Positions 1 to 57,112 of a DNA stretch of 64,000 nucleotides are shown here, one piece after another. Under the pieces are notes generated by a model that worked only from the letters and a program-made list of their open reading frames with translations, was not told the origin of the DNA and made no database searches. Source of the stretch: Amia ocellicauda (Eukaryota > Chordata > Actinopteri > Amiiformes > Amiidae). The stretch is from positions 21,596,323 through 21,660,322 of the forward strand of contig NC_089867.1 in the NCBI RefSeq assembly GCF_036373705.1, read 5' to 3'. Every line of letters begins with the position of its first letter. Position 1 is the first letter of the stretch. Both the position numbers and the translations under genes were made by a program.

Positions 1-1159
1 CGGGGCGGTGTGAACAGAGACCCCAGGGACCATGCCTGCCGCAGATCATACACACACGACCCTCCTCGATGCTTGAATGAAATAATAGGCCACTTTTTTA
101 CAACTACAATATTTGTTATCCATACTTTATTAAAGACAAATTAGAATATAAATATATGACCTTAAAAAGTATAAAGTGCTTTTTAACAAAAAATGAAATC
201 GAGATACAGATTTGTACTTTGCGATTCGTGCAGGTCAAAGTTTGATGTGGTCTAGAGCTAGTGATATAAAAGTAGTAAAAACAAAGATATACGTTTGTGT
301 ATTTGTCTGCTATTTACGTACTGTGTTGAAATACCAGAATCCTCCAAAAAGAAAGAAAGAAACAATATACTATTAACTATTGCATTGCACTGGGCAAAAT
401 GTATTCGTACATAAATAAATGCACATGCAGCGGGTTTTCGTGCCCTAAACCTGCCCTTGCCCGCCGCTGCCTGGTGCTGTAGAGAACTACAATACAGTGG
501 TCATGTTTGTTTTGGGTCCCAGTTTTATCCCCTGTCTGTGAGGAAGCGTGAAGGATGTTGTTACTTGTTTTCCCTGATATAAAAAAATGTTCTTTCTTTG
601 TTTTGGAAAGCAGTATCTGTACAAACACAAATACTGAGACACGTAGCTAGACTGTGATGTTAAAAGCTCTTAAAGATGTGTTGGCAGTTGTGCTGTCAGC
701 GTCTTTCATCTACAAATTCAGTTCAATTAGTCACACTGCGAAACTGCGCAAGAGCGAGAGCGCAGTCTGGCTTCTGGATCTGAATTGGTTCTGGTTGACA
801 TTTCCAACTCAAGCTTGAAAGAAAATCTACTTTATAAAACCCATCTTATTCAAAGGTATTTCTTTTTTTAAATATTTTTTTTACATTTTTTAAATATTTG
901 ACGATCATCATGAGAGGGAAAACAGTCTTATTTTATTTAGTGAGGTAAGTTTTGAATGTTCAGCTTTGAGGAACAATAGCATACAAAGAAACCTGCTGTG
1001 TGCAAAATGTCAAAGCCATTCGGGTCACAGAATCCGTTAATCGTTTTATTTTGCAAACTAAGGGGTTCAGCTCATGTATTGTAAATATCCTATATGGTTT
1101 GTCTACACAACTGGTACTTAATGTAGATGTTTGATTCGTAAGTTTGTCTCTGTCAAACC
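1..1159. other. Upstream flank of the claudin gene, no gene recognised
   Basis: I see no coding exon here on either strand. Short open frames are AT-rich and show no family resemblance. On the minus strand a polyadenylation hexamer (TTTATT on the plus strand, 126-131) could belong to a leftward transcript, but no coding sequence supports one. The stretch just before 1160 should hold the 5' UTR and promoter of the claudin gene, yet no clear TATA or CpG-rich promoter was recognised. Confidence 0.4.
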
Positions 1160-1249
1160 ATGACCAGCGAAATGCATCTGTTTTCGATATTGTGTGGCGC
1201 TTTTGCTGTGGGGGGCACTATTGCTTCCTTATTGACGGACTGCTGGCAG
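1160..1249 (+). CDS. Claudin exon 1: start and first membrane span
   Basis: Thirty codons, beginning MTSEMHLFS and ending TDCWQ at a clean GTAAGT donor. It holds the first hydrophobic span and the Trp that opens the loop 1 signature. It ends in phase 0. Confidence 0.85.
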
Positions 1250-2321
1250 GTAAGTGCAAAGCTGAAAATAAAACAATAAAACCACTGTGAAGGGCTGCTT
1301 CATGTTTGTGTATTCGAGGCTGTACATGCAAGTTGCTTTTAAATTAATGCAGTTCGACAGCAGTATGAGCAAATAAGCATTGCAATACTTTGCTTTGTAC
1401 CAACTGAAAAGTTTTTAAGACATTGCATGATGATGATGATGATGATGATGATATAACTGTATAATCACGTGAATCGATGTATGCAGAAGACAAGAAAAGG
1501 AAGACATCTGTGTAAAATGATCAATTACATTGCTAGTGGAACATGTTCTTATAAATGAATTGATAGGATCCATCAGGATTGTCAATCAGTATTGCGAGGG
1601 ACGTCATCCTTTGAGGTTGAATTGATTTTGGGGTCATTCATCAGAATAAACGAAGTAAACCTTTACTTAAAATGACATTGGATGCATCACAGGTTTGTAG
1701 AGGTTTCTGAATGCACAGCATATGATAGATACACAAGAAAGTATTTACAATTGGAGTCGTTATATAAATTATTCGGAGTCAGCTCGGTTGCAACTGCATT
1801 TATGAATAACAATGTAATGTTTGTCCCGCTGCACACCGGTTCTTTACCGGACACACACGTCCCAATGGACACGCAGTGTATTAGACCATGTCATGGTAGA
1901 ATAGAAGTCTGAATAGAGATCTGGGTCTGATACCTGTCTACAGGGGGCGCCACCATCCCCACTTCATTAAGGCAACATATCAAAGGACTTTGGCGTTCAA
2001 AGTAAAAGTCAAGGGGAGCTACAGGAACAAACCGAAACAGTTTTGCTATAGCCTTATTAAAATTGCTCTATAGCACAGACAATAATGTAACGTCCCATTT
2101 CTATCTGTATAATATGATTTTTACTTACATTTATGTAATGAGTTAAAACATATTTGAATAAATATTGTATATCTTTCCCGCTTTCCAATGGAACGAAGTT
2201 CAAATGATGACCTATATTTATAGTTCCTTCTGGATGTATATTTATTTGTAATCTCAATGTGTCCCAGAGGGTGAACACATTTAATCTGTATGTATATGTT
2301 TTCACAGCACACTGGGGTGTT

Positions 2322-2379
<58 letters not shown>

Positions 2380-5354
2380 TACATTGCATGTGCTCCTTGA
2401 TTTAGCAGGGACTGTAACGTAGACTGTATTCTGCCAAGTAAGGTGGGGGTGTTTTCTGGCTGGGTATAACATTGTCACCAAAGAGAAATACTGGTACTGA
2501 TGTTTACCAGTTAGACGGTCCATTCAAATGTGTAAAGCACGTTACTGATTTTGTGTGAATCTGTGTTCCTTCAAGATCAACAGCAAAGGGTCAGTTATTC
2601 TGAGCACTCGATGCCGAGGCCTGTGGCGCGAGTGTGTGTGGGACAACTTTGTAAAGATATGGACCTGCGACATCTTTAGTTCCTACCTGAATCCTCACCC
2701 AGGTATAACTTCACCACGGATACAAAATGCCCATGCAGTCAGCTTTAAATACGGTCTTAAAATACTGCCAAACAAATGTTATCCCAACATTAGATACAAC
2801 CCCAATTCTGAAAAAGTTTGGAAAGTATGGAAAATGCAAAAAAACTAACAAAAAGAGTCATTTGAAAGTTCAATTCACCCTGTACTCTATTGAAAACACA
2901 TTATTAACACATGATTTTATGTTTTACTTTGTGAATTTAATTTATTTTTGAAAATATACACTCGATTCAAATCTGATGACTGCAACACACTCCAAAAAAG
3001 TTGGGACAGTCTACTGTGTAACTACTGTGTAACATCACCTTTTCTTTTAAATTTCACTTATTAAGTGTTTGGGCACTGAAGACACCACTTGGGTTATGTT
3101 TAGCAAGCGGAATTTTCCCCCATTCATCCATTATGCGTTTCTTCAGCTGCGCAACTGTACGGGGCCTTCGTTGCCTTATTTTGCGCTTCATAATGTGCCA
3201 CACATTGTCAATGGGAGACGGGTCAGGACTGCAGGCAGGCCATGCCGGCACCCACACTCTCTGCTTACACAACCATGCGCTTGTAATCCGGGCACAATGT
3301 GGTTTGGCGTTGTCCTGCTGGAAAATGCAGGGACGTCCCTGGAGAAGACGACGTCTGGATGGCAGCATATGTTGCTCCAAAATGTGTTCATATCTTTCTG
3401 CATTAATGGTGCCCTCACAGATGTGCAAGTTACCCATACCATGGGCTGTGACACACCCCCATACCATGACAGACATTGGCTTTTAGACCTGACGCTGATC
3501 ACAGCTTGGATGGTCCTTTTCCTCTTTGGCCCGGAGAACACAACAGCTGTTTTGTCCAAAAACTATTTGAAATGTTGACTCGTCGGAACACAAAACACGA
3601 TTCCACTGTGAGCCCAGAGAAGTCGTTGGCGCTTCTGGACAGTGTTGATGTGGCTTCTGCTTTGCATAGTAAAGCCTTAACTTGCATCTGTGGATGCAGC
3701 GGCGAATGGTGTTGACTGACAAAGGTTTACCAAAGTATTCCCGAGCCCACGTCAGGATATCCATTACAGACTCATGACGGTTTTTAAGACGGTGACGTCT
3801 GAGGGATGGGAGATCACACGCATTCAGGAGTGGTTTTCGGCCTTGCCCTTCACGCACTGAGATTTGACCAGTTTCCTTGAATCTTCTAATTATGTTGTGC
3901 ACTGCAGAAGGTGAAATGACCAAAATCCTACCGATTTGTCTTTGGGGAATGTGGTTCTCATTGTATTGGATTATTCGCTGACGCATCTGTTGGCAGATTG
4001 GCGAGCCTCGACCCATCCTTGCTCTTGAAGGTCTAGGCCTTTTTTGGAGGCTCCTTATATACTATGATTACACGATTGCCTCACCTGTTTCACATCACCT
4101 TCTTATTTCAACTTGTCACATCGCTATTAGTCCTAAATTGCCCGTCCCAACTTTTTTGGAACGTGTTGCATGCATCAATTAAAGAAAAAAAAACATTTAC
4201 CTTAAGAAAACTATGCAGTTGATTAGGTAAAACATCAAATACCTTGTCTTTATACATTTTTTGTTTAAATACAACTCAAAATACATTTACAAATCACTTT
4301 TCCATACTGTCCCGACTTTTTCCAAATTGGGGTTGTAGATAGATAGATAGATACGGGTTTGTTCATGTGTTTTTGTTTTATTCTAACAATAATTCACATT
4401 ACACATATTGGTGTAACATAATGAGAGTGGTTTGTAATATTAAAGTATTGCAATAATGTATTTTATTGTAATTTAGTGGACCTATTTTACTCTCTGGATT
4501 CACACAGCGGGCCACACTTAGTTTAAAAAGGGTCCAGTGCTGTAATGTATTCAATGAAAGTTACTCTACAGTCCATTATTTTTCATTCTTTCTTTCTTTC
4601 TTTCTTTTTTTCAGCAACAATAGTTATGACCAGAACTCTCATCATCGCCTCCAGCATCCTGAGCGCCGTGGCTTTCCTGTTTCTGCTTCTCGGTTTTAAG
4701 CATTTTCATTACTACCGAGACGCCACCGTGAGAAGACAGCTGCAGAGACTGGCTGCAGGACTTTACTTTTTAGTAGGTGAGTCGAGTGACTAAAAACACT
4801 GACTGTGAAAACACTCATTGTAAAAGTACTTGTATATACATATACAATTATTGCTACAATTTACTATATATATATATATATTTCCCTCCAGGACTTTCTT
4901 CAGCGGCTGGCATTGTTAGATACTGTGTGCATGTGTATTATATGCACCAGTTTGAGGTAAGCAGATTTTATGTGACGTGAACAAAATACACAAAACACAA
5001 AGCATTATTACAAAGGATGTGTCCCTGTATCTGCTTAAGTATTTGGTTACTAGGCATTGTGGAAGTGCTTGTGTCTGTTATATGTTGTCGTGGGGTGAAG
5101 TGACATGTTTTCTATAGGGAGGGTTTCAGTAACACCAGCTTTTCTTTTCCCAGGTATCCTTAAAAATCCCAGGCTTTCCCAGTTTTGAGTATGGTTACTC
5201 CCTGTGGATGGCTGTGGGGGCCACTTTGGGTGCACTCTCCACCGCCATTATTTCATCATATGAAAGCTGTTGCAAAACAATAACGGCGAAAGACGAAACC
5301 CAGGAGGAAGAAAACTCAGGTGTTAAAGAACTGATGGTGAGCACATACGTGTAA
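1160..5354 (+). CDS. Claudin family tight-junction protein, claudin-16-like (five coding exons)
   Basis: Five exons join in phase to a 214-residue four-span membrane protein: 1160-1249, 2576-2702, 4615-4776, 4892-4956 and 5154-5354. Claudins polymerise in the membrane at tight junctions and form or seal paracellular ion paths. The extracellular loop 1 signature is complete: W29, G45-L46-W47, C50 and C61, with the usual spacing, followed by the conserved Arg before the second membrane span. The chain ends in Tyr-Val, a PDZ ligand for ZO proteins. The segments TDCW, STRCRGLW-EC, TCD and the MTR-L-I start of span 2 read most like claudin-16 (paracellin). Unlike claudin-16, loop 1 is rich in Lys and Arg rather than acidic. 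The length is typical of the family. Claudin family membership is near certain; the claudin-16 assignment is moderate and rests on memory of the human protein. Confidence 0.88.
1427..1452. repeat. GAT trinucleotide repeat
   Basis: About eight tandem GAT units in claudin intron 1. Confidence 0.9.
2327..2377. repeat. AT dinucleotide microsatellite
   Basis: An uninterrupted run of TA repeats in claudin intron 1. Open frames crossing it translate to Tyr-Ile runs and are artefacts. Confidence 0.95.
2576..2702 (+). CDS. Claudin exon 2: extracellular loop 1
   Basis: 127 bases encoding the GLW-C-C part of loop 1. The acceptor is ...CCTTCAAG and the donor GTATAA. The exon ends with one base of the next codon, which is completed to Ala by exon 3. 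The next intron is interrupted by a Tc1-like element beginning 92 bases downstream. Confidence 0.85.
2795..4337 (-). mobile_element. Tc1-like DNA transposon, nearly full length
   Basis: The element has inverted ends: TACAACCCCAATT at 2795 pairs with AATTGGGGTTGTA ending at 4337, with TA at both edges as expected for Tc1/mariner insertion. A second inverted pair lies inside, at about 2981-3008 and 4141-4170. Between these, the minus strand carries transposase sequence. The insertion sits in claudin intron 2, antisense to the gene. A short GATA repeat follows the right end. Confidence 0.88.
3054..4016 (-). pseudogene. Tc1-like transposase with one premature stop
   Basis: The reading frame runs from 4016 down to 3054, about 320 codons, broken by one in-frame TAA near 3485-3483. 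The two halves are in the same frame, so this is a nonsense change and not a frameshift. N-terminal helix-turn-helix segments are visible (QIGRILVISPSAVHNIIRRF), followed by a basic GRKP motif. The catalytic segments are SDEST and QQDNAKPH, then SPIDNVW 34 residues after the second Asp. The third acidic residue is Asp where Tc1 proteins normally have Glu. Presumably inactive. Confidence 0.85.
4615..4776 (+). CDS. Claudin exon 3: membrane span 2 and start of span 3
   Basis: 162 bases after a long CT-rich tract made of TTTC repeats and ending TTTCAG. It begins the span-2 segment with its conserved Arg, followed by a basic intracellular turn and the beginning of span 3. Donor GTGAGT, phase 1. 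Confidence 0.87.
4892..4956 (+). CDS. Claudin exon 4: span 3 and loop 2
   Basis: 65 bases between CCTCCAG and GTAAGC. It encodes the rest of span 3 and the start of extracellular loop 2, and ends in phase 0. Confidence 0.85.
5154..5354 (+). CDS. Claudin exon 5: span 4, acidic tail and PDZ ligand
   Basis: The terminal exon begins after TTTTCCCAG. It encodes the end of loop 2, span 4, a Cys pair just inside the membrane (a usual palmitoylation position in claudins), an acidic run DETQEEE, and the final STYV followed by TAA. Confidence 0.86.
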   Translation, partial: VSLKIPGFPSFEYGYSLWMAVGATLGALSTAIISSYESCCKTITAKDETQEEENSGVKELMVSTYV

Positions 5355-5454
5355 CACCCTGGCTTCCAATTTAGCTCAAAGAAGATAGTTGTATTTTTTT
5401 TGAGAGAGAGAGTCCCCAAATTACTTTTTTTTTCAGTTGGAAACCAGTTGATTG

Positions 5455-5460
5455 AATAAA
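5455..5460 (+). terminator. Polyadenylation signal of the claudin gene
   Basis: A canonical AATAAA about 100 bases after the claudin stop codon, the likely 3' end signal. This implies a very short 3' UTR. Confidence 0.6.
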
Positions 5461-6523
5461 GCAACATTGAATCCTTTGTCTCCATTTCTGCACCACAGAA
5501 AGTATTTTCTCTCAAACACCAACGTTTAGACGTTTTAGTGTTTTTGCTTGTGTGTCCTTTGCTTATGCAGAATACAGCCATCTTTAGCCGAAACATACAT
5601 GCATGCATGGTTCACTTTAAATTGTGAGAGTAGCCTTCTGTGAGTGATCAACCTATTATATAATTCAAAAAGAAACTGCATTTTTATGTACCTGATCTTA
5701 CTTTAACCCGGGGGAGGTGCAAACTAACAACAGTTGTGTGATGTACCTTTAAGATCTGACCCGATTCCAGCTGGCCGTGTAGAGCAGCCTCACTGATCCT
5801 CCCCTTTATGGATTATTCAACAAGTCCGTTTAGCCACCCGAGGCAGCCGGAGCTAACAGAGCCAAAGGGAGGGATTGTCGTGCCCTAATACAGCAAGAGT
5901 GGAAGAAAGAAAGGACCTCTGGCGTAGCCGTTGTTTGCATCCAGTAGAAATCTTGTGAAATACCTGCTATCGAAGGAGAACCCCTTTCCAGAGACATGCC
6001 TGCTGGCCGGGATGGCACAGTGTCGGCTGCGCAGCGCCCGGGCGCGGTGTGTGGCAGGGACGGTGCCTGTGGTTGCTGAAGGGCCACTCGGCGGAGAGAG
6101 GGAGCAGCCAGCTGTCGTTTCCCTTCAGTTTTCCTTCAGTTTTGCTCTGCGTCTTGCAGATTCAGGGTGATCACATTCACAATTCTGCTCGGATGCGTCT
6201 TGTTATGATGTCTGTGCGTCATGTGTCAAAGCTTTGATTCCCAAACTGTTTTATCATTTAAAATATTAATCCGTATTGTCAGCAGTAGTTTCTGGAGTGA
6301 GGATATTACAATGTTGCAGTCTAAGCCAATGCATTTTTATAGTTAAATAAAAATGAATAAAGGTACATGAGATTAGACTTGTCATACAAAAAAGAAAGAT
6401 CTGACCTGCAGAGTTGGGTTTATTTACAATACAACTCCATTTATATTTGACACCAGCCCTGTTTATTGATGTCGCACTGTAACACATACCGGTGCATGTA
6501 AAGAAGAGGTGAAAGCAGTTAGC
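5461..6523. promoter_or_regulatory. Claudin-espin intergenic region with likely espin promoter and 5' UTR
   Basis: Just over 1 kb separates the claudin polyadenylation signal from the espin start codon. A locally GC-rich patch around 6000-6070 contains several CpG dinucleotides and could be the promoter of the full-length espin transcript. I cannot place the transcription start, or say whether the 5' UTR is spliced. Confidence 0.4.
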
Positions 6524-52263
<45,740 letters not shown>

Positions 52264-52623
52264 AGCCCCCTCCTCCCCTCTCTCTCTCTCTCTCTCTCTC
52301 CCACCTCCACTCCACACCGCTACACCAGCACCGCCCGGCCCCTTCTCTCCTGGGCAGGATCGGGGGTGGGAATCCACTTTCCGTACCCTGGCGAGGACTG
52401 TAGCTTGATAATCTGAACTGTGAGGGTCTGTGCCGTGTCTTTCGCGGCTTCGCAAGCACCCCCAGCTGAGCACCTGCACACACCGGGGACAGAAACGCCC
52501 TTGGCTCAGCGTTGCCCTCCACAGTGCGATCTCTCCATGTCCGTTTACTGCGTGTCGTTGAGTCAGTGCTATACGAAAGCCCTGTAGCGTCTCACTCTGT
52601 GTAGGCAAAAGACCTGCTTCCTA

Positions 52624-52629
52624 AATAAA
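52624..52629 (+). terminator. ESPN: Espin polyadenylation signal
   Basis: AATAAA 361 bases after the espin stop, followed shortly by a GT-rich stretch (ATGTTTGTCC). A CT-repeat sits in the 3' UTR at about 52278-52301. A distal AATAAA at 54528-54533 could serve a longer UTR, but nothing else supports that. Confidence 0.65.
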
Positions 52630-52649
52630 ATGTTTCCAATTAAAGCAAG

Positions 52650-55600
52650 AGAACATGTTTGTCCAGTTTCCCTTCAGCCGGGGGAGATGCACTTCTCAGT
52701 ACTGCTACGTTCATTAACCCGAAGGTGATGCAAATACAGAGCTGGAATTAAATCAAAACGCTGACCCATCCCCGCCAACAGGAAACGACAAACCTGTGCT
52801 CAGTGGCGCGGCTTCAATCACCGTCAGATTTTTCTTTCTTCTACTGGTACACCGGGTGCGGTTAGGGTGGGTCAAAGTGTTGATTTAATCGGGCCCCTAG
52901 TCAATTTGAAACCGCTGTCCTCCCCATGGAGAGCAATAGTTTTCTATTCAGGACCGAGTTTGGAAGGAGCTTTGATTGAGTAACCAAATCAAAAGTTAAC
53001 ATCATAAAGAAGAGATTGGAAATCAGGATGATTGTTGTTGTTGTTGTTTGTCATAGTTGTTTGTTTAGGATGTGGCCCTTGCTGACATATGCTCCTGAAT
53101 ATATATAATATAATCTACATACACACTATAAAGGCTATATATACACTATTGTCAAGGAGAACTGCAATGCAATATAATAAACAGAGTATTTATTTTAGTA
53201 AATCATTATATATGTTGAATTTGGAACATGACAGAGAAGCTGTCTTGCATTCTAGAGTCTGTATTTTGCCACGAAGGTAGTGGAATTACCCCTGAGATCC
53301 GTGTAGCCCTTTGGTCAAGTGTACAGAAGGTTATCTCCTAATGCAAACCTTATCCCTACCTTTCTTCAGTCTTTTTTTTAAGCCTGCTTTCCACAAGCTT
53401 CAGACTAGTTAGCATGTCGAGATGCACTGAATCTTGGCAAGCAGTGCACTTGCGGGTTCAGCTCAAATCGAATTCGCTGAAAACATGACAGATTTCATTT
53501 ACGGAAAGCAGTTACAGGTAAAGACTAATTATATGGAATCATTAGCAGATTTTTTAATATATCTGGATGCAACGTGATTAACTTTTTTAATCTTTTGATT
53601 ACTGGAAACAAAATGATTGTAACAGACTGCACTATTTCAAACACAGAATTCTGCTCGGTTCTGTCTCTTTATTAGGAAGAAAACAACTGTTTCTGAAGAG
53701 AATCCAGATATAGTCTTTCAGTCTTATGAAGCAAGGCAACGTCTGAATATGTCATTAAGAAGACGGGGCCCAAGTTGATTTGGATTACAGCAGGAAGTAA
53801 TATTTCTATAAAGGCTTTTTCTTGGCTACCACAGGAATCAGCATTTAAGAATCCATTAACCTATATGATCTTTGTGTTCAGTCTGCGTTAAAGTACATGT
53901 GTTGTGGTCATAAACGTGATAAAATGGTTTTGGGTAAATTCAGCATCTGCATCAAATCTAAATTAATATTTGGTTACAGAGGTCAACCAGACTTCTCCAG
54001 CAGCAAAAAGGCTGAACTAATGGTGTCCTTCTGTCTTTCAACATTTGTCTGGTCAAAATGTATCAAAGTAACACATGCCTATTATCTTGGGTGAATGAAA
54101 ACCACGATCCGGATGCAAATGTATCCATCCTTTGTGATTCGTGCACCAGATTTGGATTCATTCATGCCAGGGTTTCACATATCGGTGTCTCGAGCCCTCC
54201 TTGATCTGCTGGGGACCGTACTGCTGTGGAGAGGCGCTGTGGCACTCAAAAGAGACGCATGTACAGAAATCTGGTTCCATTTTTCATCTCTGTTTTGGAG
54301 TATTTTTCTTACATTTTTTTAATTATTATTATTATTGTTATTATTATTATTTAGACCAATAACCTGTGGATTTAGCACCTGCTGTCTAGATGCTGTAACC
54401 GATCTCCCACTCCCCAGAAGTGAGCCGGATGCGTGTTTCTGAATGTTGTATATCTGGGCTGCTTTTCCTGTGTACTGGCACTAGTGCATTTGCATACTCG
54501 ACGTGCTTTTGGATGTACATTTTTGCAAATAAAAGATTATATATAAATATATAAGTATGTGAGAAGAGTGCATGGGGGGGGGGGAAGAGATGTTTCCTAG
54601 TTCAGTAAACATTTGGGAACAATTTAATTCACTTCATTGGATGCCATATTGATGTTGAAAAAGAGGAAGTAAAACAAGTTGTATAACATCATTGCCATTA
54701 GCAAATTTTCTATTCATATATATATAAATCTATATATATTTAGATTGGAACCCTAAACTCATTGTCATTTGTCTTTATTTCCTTTATTATATATTTTTTT
54801 TCAGCCTTGCTTATGTAGCATCTTGGTATATTTGTGTAAAAACAAAATTAAAGGAAAAAATAAAACATTTTCTGCCTGTCTCTTGGAATTAAATAAATGT
54901 TGGACCTTGCTTCTGTGCCTGGCGGTTCTGTCCAGAGAGAGGAGTCTCATCTCTGTAGAGATTCGTCTTCCAATCGATGCCTTTTGATTTTCACTCCAGA
55001 AAGACTCCAGTTGCGATGAAACTGGGCGCACAGAGGTACGTGTAGCCTTCTGCAATAGTTTCCTCTTTCAGTTTTATGTACTGAGCTTTTGAACTTATTT
55101 CTAGACATTTCCAGCAATATTGGAATGATCCGGTCATTTACTAACCTTGTCTTTGTTCATTGTAAACCAAGCTTCAAACTTATTTGCATTTTGGGCCCAT
55201 TTTATATTATGCACACGTTTTGTTATATAGCACAGTTTTGTGTAATCAGCCTATTAAAAGTTTTTTTATTTTATTTCCCATTCCATCTCCCGTGCACATT
55301 TTATTAAAGAAAAAATAACTTTTAATATTGAGTATAGTCTCACAGGACTTTAATGTAAATAAGGTATTACAGTGCAGTACAGTGGAAAAAATGTAGTCAA
55401 TTAAACAATTATAAAGATACACATTTGGATATTTGTTGTGTGTGTGGTGGAATAAAATCTGAAGATTGTCCGTGTGCCAGCACTATTTTGTCCCCCTCAC
55501 GCACTTTAGCATTTGTTTTGCTGTGGTCAGTCTCAATGAGGGGAAACAACTTTCTTCTGATAAGATCTCTGAACACAGTATTAATCCCAGCTGTGTTTAA

Positions 55601-56413
55601 TATAAGTGTTAAGTTGCAGGTTCTGGAGAAGGGCAGAAACTTTGAGAACCATCTCCTGTCTGGGTCTCCTTTGATTTCAGTGTATCGGAAATGATGCCTT
55701 CTTTGGATGATTTGTGATGTGCGCGTATTCAGTGGGCGATAGTTATTGCCTTTATTGAGATCCGCCTCTTCGACCCCCTCACATTACACAACCACAGACA
55801 CCCTGCTGCAGCACAGAGGCAGCATGCACCGAGCAGGCATTTCCTCATTCGTCTTCAAATGCATCTTTGTTATTTTAAATGCCAGCTGTTCGTAAGCGGT
55901 AAATACTCAGTATTGGGATAAACCTTTGTGAATAGGAGTCCAGGTGGCAGCTGCTTCACACTTCGGTAAGATGCGGCTTATGACCTAATTCTCCTTTCAT
56001 ATTTTCCTTTTTGTATCAAATGTACTATTATAAATAGTGTCTTGTATTTTATTGCATTGTATTGTATATTGCCCTATGCTGGTATGTGGCTGAAAACGGT
56101 GTATAGCGCTCATTGATTTGGCACGATTTGAACAGCAGAGGGCGATGGCGCTCCAGCGAGATGAAGGCTAGGCGAACACCTGGCGGGGTTTGTGTTACAG
56201 CAGAAACGTCTTTCCTGCCCTGACAGCCATTCAACTTACTTTTGTGTTTTTTTATACAGTAAATGAATAGTAATTTGCGAAGGCTGGGAATTGCCGTTTC
56301 CTCTCTACGTCGTGCAATGAACGGGCTTCCCCATCAATGAATGAATCTATGCATTCAATGTGGTGCTAAGAGCAGCAGTTTTAACAAAATGATGTTAAAA
56401 AATAAATTAAATA

Positions 56414-56451
<38 letters not shown>

Positions 56452-56980
56452 ATATATATATATATATATGTCGTAGCTTTGCTGGAGGCTGTTACATAAA
56501 CAACAACACATTGTGGTAGAGTTTTAAATGATTCAATAACTGCTTAATACATCCGGTTTTCATTTTTAAACACAATTTAGATCCTCTCTTGTGTTGACTG
56601 ATATTGATTTATCCGGCTATAAACAGCACTGATGTCACACATTTGGAAATTACACATGAGAAATGAATAGAAATGAATAGAGCACACAACTGCGCCATTC
56701 GGAGAACATTGTTAACATGTAATGGGGTTATATTTTGTCACCACAATAAAGCCCACTTTCAGATTTTTCTTTTCAATAATAGTAGAATAACAACTCGTAG
56801 TTCTAGTAGTAATATGATATGCTATATATGTGTGTGTGTGGACCCCCCCAATACAAACAAAAAAACTAAAAACTGTTACATCTGGAACTAAAATGGATTT
56901 AATAGATTCTCTCCCTTTGATTAAACACACAATATTTGTATTGTGAAACCAAATTTAATTCAACATAAGAAAAACTGAAT
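52650..56980. other. Espin-ARHGEF16 intergenic region, no gene seen
   Basis: About 4.3 kb of AT-rich sequence with no coding exon recognised on either strand. Contains an isolated AATAAA at 54528 and a TG/TA microsatellite at 56416-56469. No trace was seen of the genes that flank ESPN in human. Confidence 0.55.
56416..56469. repeat. TG/TA dinucleotide microsatellite
   Basis: A TG run passing into a TA run. Confidence 0.95.
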
Positions 56981-56989
56981 GATGTGTTA

Positions 56990-57110
56990 CAGGGGTGTTT
57001 CTAGACGTCAAGCTTTAGGGGGGCTTCGATTGAATTCTTTGTTTGTATTATTTTTAGGGGGGCTGAGAGAAAATACAGGTCTGGGAAAATAGGGTCTAGT
57101 GCCGCCCCTG
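56990..57110. mobile_element. Short hAT-like MITE
   Basis: The left end CAGGGGTGTTTCTAGA and the inverted right end CAGGGGCGGCACTAGA bound 121 bases. They are flanked by imperfect 8-bp direct repeats (ATGTGTTA and ATGCCTTA), the target-site length of hAT transposons. Too short to encode protein. Confidence 0.65.
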
Positions 57111-57112
57111 AT

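Noticed and set aside
377..628. Minus-strand open frame near the left edge
   Set aside because: No family resemblance, no splice context and AT-rich composition; a chance frame.
2057..2523. Overlapping minus-strand open frames with Tyr-Ile runs
   Set aside because: They are translations of the TA microsatellite at 2327-2377 with no other coding support.
3069..3578. 169-codon plus-strand frame in the first Tc1 element
   Set aside because: Antisense to the transposase; the minus-strand frame carries the DDE motifs.
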